Assembly: GCF_000330505.1 (NCBI RefSeq)
Contig: NW_004191840.1
Span: 1-41,787, forward strand
Source of the DNA: Entamoeba invadens IP1
Taxonomy: Eukaryota; Evosea; Mastigamoebida; Endamoebidae
DNA: 41,787 nt
Direction: 5' to 3'
In this document: positions 39,849-41,787 of the stretch, piece after piece
How the letters are laid out: each line of letters starts with the position of its first letter
Numbering within the stretch: position 1 is the stretch's first letter
Notes under the pieces: model-generated
Told to the model about the DNA's origin: nothing
The model's database searches: none
What the model saw: only the letters and a program-made list of their open reading frames with translations
Position numbers and translations under genes: made by a program

Positions 39849-41290
39849 TAAAAATAAATAATACCTGTTTCGTTTTCAAACACCGTGTTTAAAAACTACT
39901 TGTTTTTAAAACAGCGGTTTCTCAAACATTATTTTTTAGTTGTGTTGTAAAATGACATTTTCAAACAAAATTTAATTTCAAAATATTTTATTTTTATTGT
40001 TGTAATTGTTTAAACAAATTATAACAATAATGTCAAAATTATTTTTTTATTTTCTATTCAAAATTTACTTTTTAATACGATCATTAGTCATTTTTTAATT
40101 AAAACAATTAACAAACGAGCATTATATAACCAATAATTGATCCAAATGATTATTTGAATAAAATATGACATTTTTATCATTTATTAAAAAATACAATAAA
40201 ATACGTCACAGAGTCAATCTATTAGCTAAGAAAAATGTCAAATAGTCATTCATACAAACACGACAATAATAACAACATTATACTCGTTACAATCAAAAGA
40301 TAATATTTTTTGAAAAAAACTACTAAATATTTTATACCATCATTTAAACCCAATCTTTTTTATCTCTTACATTTATGTTTAACCCCAAGCATGATCAACA
40401 TTACATTGAAAAGTTAAATTAGTTGTTTTTGCATCACACTATTCGGTTTGTTTAAATTGAAAATAACAAAATAAAAATTAACATTTCCAATTTTTAATAA
40501 AAAAAATATTAAAACTTGAAATACACTATTCTTTTGTATATTTCAGCAACCATAAAGTTTAGGTTAAAAACTTATTGTTATAATTATGTTAATGTTTTGA
40601 ATTTGTTACCAAACTGTCATGACTTAATTTAAATTAATTAATTAAATAATTAATATATAAAACATGTTTTTGATTACTAAAATATAAATTCTAATAATAT
40701 CAATTTATTATTATTAATGTTTTTTTTCAAATGTTGTAATATCATCAAAAATTATTTAATAATGTATAAATATTACTGTTATTGTTAATATAAATTATAC
40801 TTATGTTTTTGTGTTTGTTTTGATTTATAAAAAATAACAAAATCAAGTATTATTTTAATTTGGTTTAAGTTTTATGTTGTCTTTATTTTTCGATTTATAT
40901 TTAAATGATGTGAATAAGAAAAAAACATTAAAATATAAACAATTTTTTATAATTATATATTAATTTTAATAAATTAAATAAAAACTTACATAAAATAACA
41001 TTTAATACCAATTTACAATGCAAATTTGCATTGAAAAGTTGTATTTAAATGAATATTTTATATAAATAATGGATTTATAATCACGCGTTTTTAGTTATAT
41101 AACTATTTGTTATTTTAACAGCACATAATTATACAAATTATATATACAACAAATTACATTATTTTTAAAAGTATCACACTTTTCATTTAAACCATATTTA
41201 CATTAAAAAAAAGAATTTTTTATATTATAAAACTTAATAATTTTATTTTTTAAAAACAAAAAAATATGATAAATTATTTTAATTATTTAA

Positions 41291-41787
41291 TTATTCCAGT
41301 ATCATACATGTGCTACAGTTTTCTATTCCAACCAATTCTTTCAGATTCTTTTTTCTTGTATAAGTATAAATGAGACACATTTTTTCTAAATGAATAGGAA
41401 GTAATTTATTCCTATTAGTTGTTGTGTAATTTCCAGCTAAAGAAAACAACCTTTCGGAAGGTGTGCTTGCACATAAAATAGATGCATGATCTACTCCAAG
41501 TTTTGAAAGAGCAGGCAAGTATATTTCTTTGTTTTTCCAATATGTCGCAAAATCGTTGAAATTGTCATTTTCAAGAGGTTCATTTTCATATCTCATCATT
41601 TGTGACAATACATCAATATTTGTATTTGTCTTATTTCGAAGAGTTACAGAATATCTCAATTTTGGTGTTGCTTCATTTTGTGACAATTCTTGTGTTTGGG
41701 GAACAATTGATTTTTCTTCAATATAAGATTTGATTAACATCCTTATTTCATCAACCTCTTCAGTGTTAAATACCGACAATTTTACTA
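41291..41787 (-). CDS. hAT transposase, C-terminal part (5' end outside window)
   Basis: The last 160 or so residues contain the hAT C-terminal dimerisation region: NDFATYWKNKEIYLPALSKL, then the hallmark ILCASTPSERLFSLAGNYTT and TNRNKLLPIHLEKMCLIYTY. In this family the segment mediates multimerisation and completes the RNase H-like fold. The catalytic acids lie upstream, outside the window. The frame is open to the window edge (codons SKL before SVFNTEE), so the gene is 5'-truncated by the window and not by a stop. Whether the full transposase is intact cannot be judged. Confidence 0.9.
   Translation of the reverse strand, partial: VKLSVFNTEEVDEIRMLIKSYIEEKSIVPQTQELSQNEATPKLRYSVTLRNKTNTNIDVLSQMMRYENEPLENDNFNDFATYWKNKEIYLPALSKLGVDHASILCASTPSERLFSLAGNYTTTNRNKLLPIHLEKMCLIYTYTRKKNLKELVGIENCSTCMILE

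Larger units (their letters stand above)
39728..41787 (-). mobile_element. Probable hAT element, 3' part, running off the window
   Basis: The minus-strand hAT transposase end at 41291 gives the orientation. To its left, TAGGGATGTCGAAACGG at 39728 looks like an hAT terminus. Subterminal AAACGGTTT, AAACACG and a hairpin follow. The flank GTACCAAA (39720-39727) would be the 8-bp duplication. The partner end lies outside the window, and 1.5 kb separates the stop codon from this end, which is long. The boundary is therefore tentative; the transposase identification is firm. Confidence 0.45.

Overview
The window looks like nuclear DNA of an Entamoeba species, most likely E. invadens or a close relative. 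The grounds are: very high A+T; a giant CXXC-rich receptor ending in a tyrosine-kinase-like domain (the Entamoeba TMK family); a BspA-type leucine-rich-repeat surface protein; introns that start with GTTTGT; and remnants of pogo/mariner, Mutator and hAT DNA transposons side by side. The species name is inference.

Layout. 1-156 is a fragment identical to part of the Cys-rich gene at 12.4 kb. 532-2635 is a broken pogo-like transposase. 2.8-6.1 kb is A+T-rich and gene-poor, with a 255-bp MITE (4565-4819) and a dispersed repeat. 6093-11819 encodes a 1908-residue BspA-like protein with a signal peptide, a Cys-rich stalk and a hydrophobic C-terminus. 12441-14138 encodes a Cys-rich surface protein that looks like a receptor ectodomain without a kinase. 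14.9-17.3 kb holds a 37-codon ORF and two roughly 1-kb non-autonomous elements. 17399-25291 is the TMK, interrupted near its 5' end by a 100-N assembly gap and an in-frame stop. 26563-28646 is a calcineurin A-type phosphatase that I reconstruct as three exons; its first intron carries a MITE. A single tRNA-Arg(CCT) and a second copy of that MITE follow.

The right third is on the minus strand or gene-poor. It holds a small charged/proline-rich protein (29722-30267), a second decayed pogo-like transposase (31091-32804), a compositionally odd block with repeated GAAAAACCGC motifs (33.7-35.1 kb), an inverted-repeat-bounded segment (35127-36953), a 2.7-kb Mutator-like element with about 100-bp terminal repeats (36997-39680), and an hAT transposase running off the window end (41291-41787).

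Three of the host genes form a surface/signalling neighbourhood: two secreted or anchored Cys-rich proteins next to a Cys-rich receptor kinase, with a calcineurin-like phosphatase downstream. The sequence shows no operon or shared regulation. The rest is transposon-derived. No transposase here has an intact reading frame, except possibly the hAT one, which is only partly in view.
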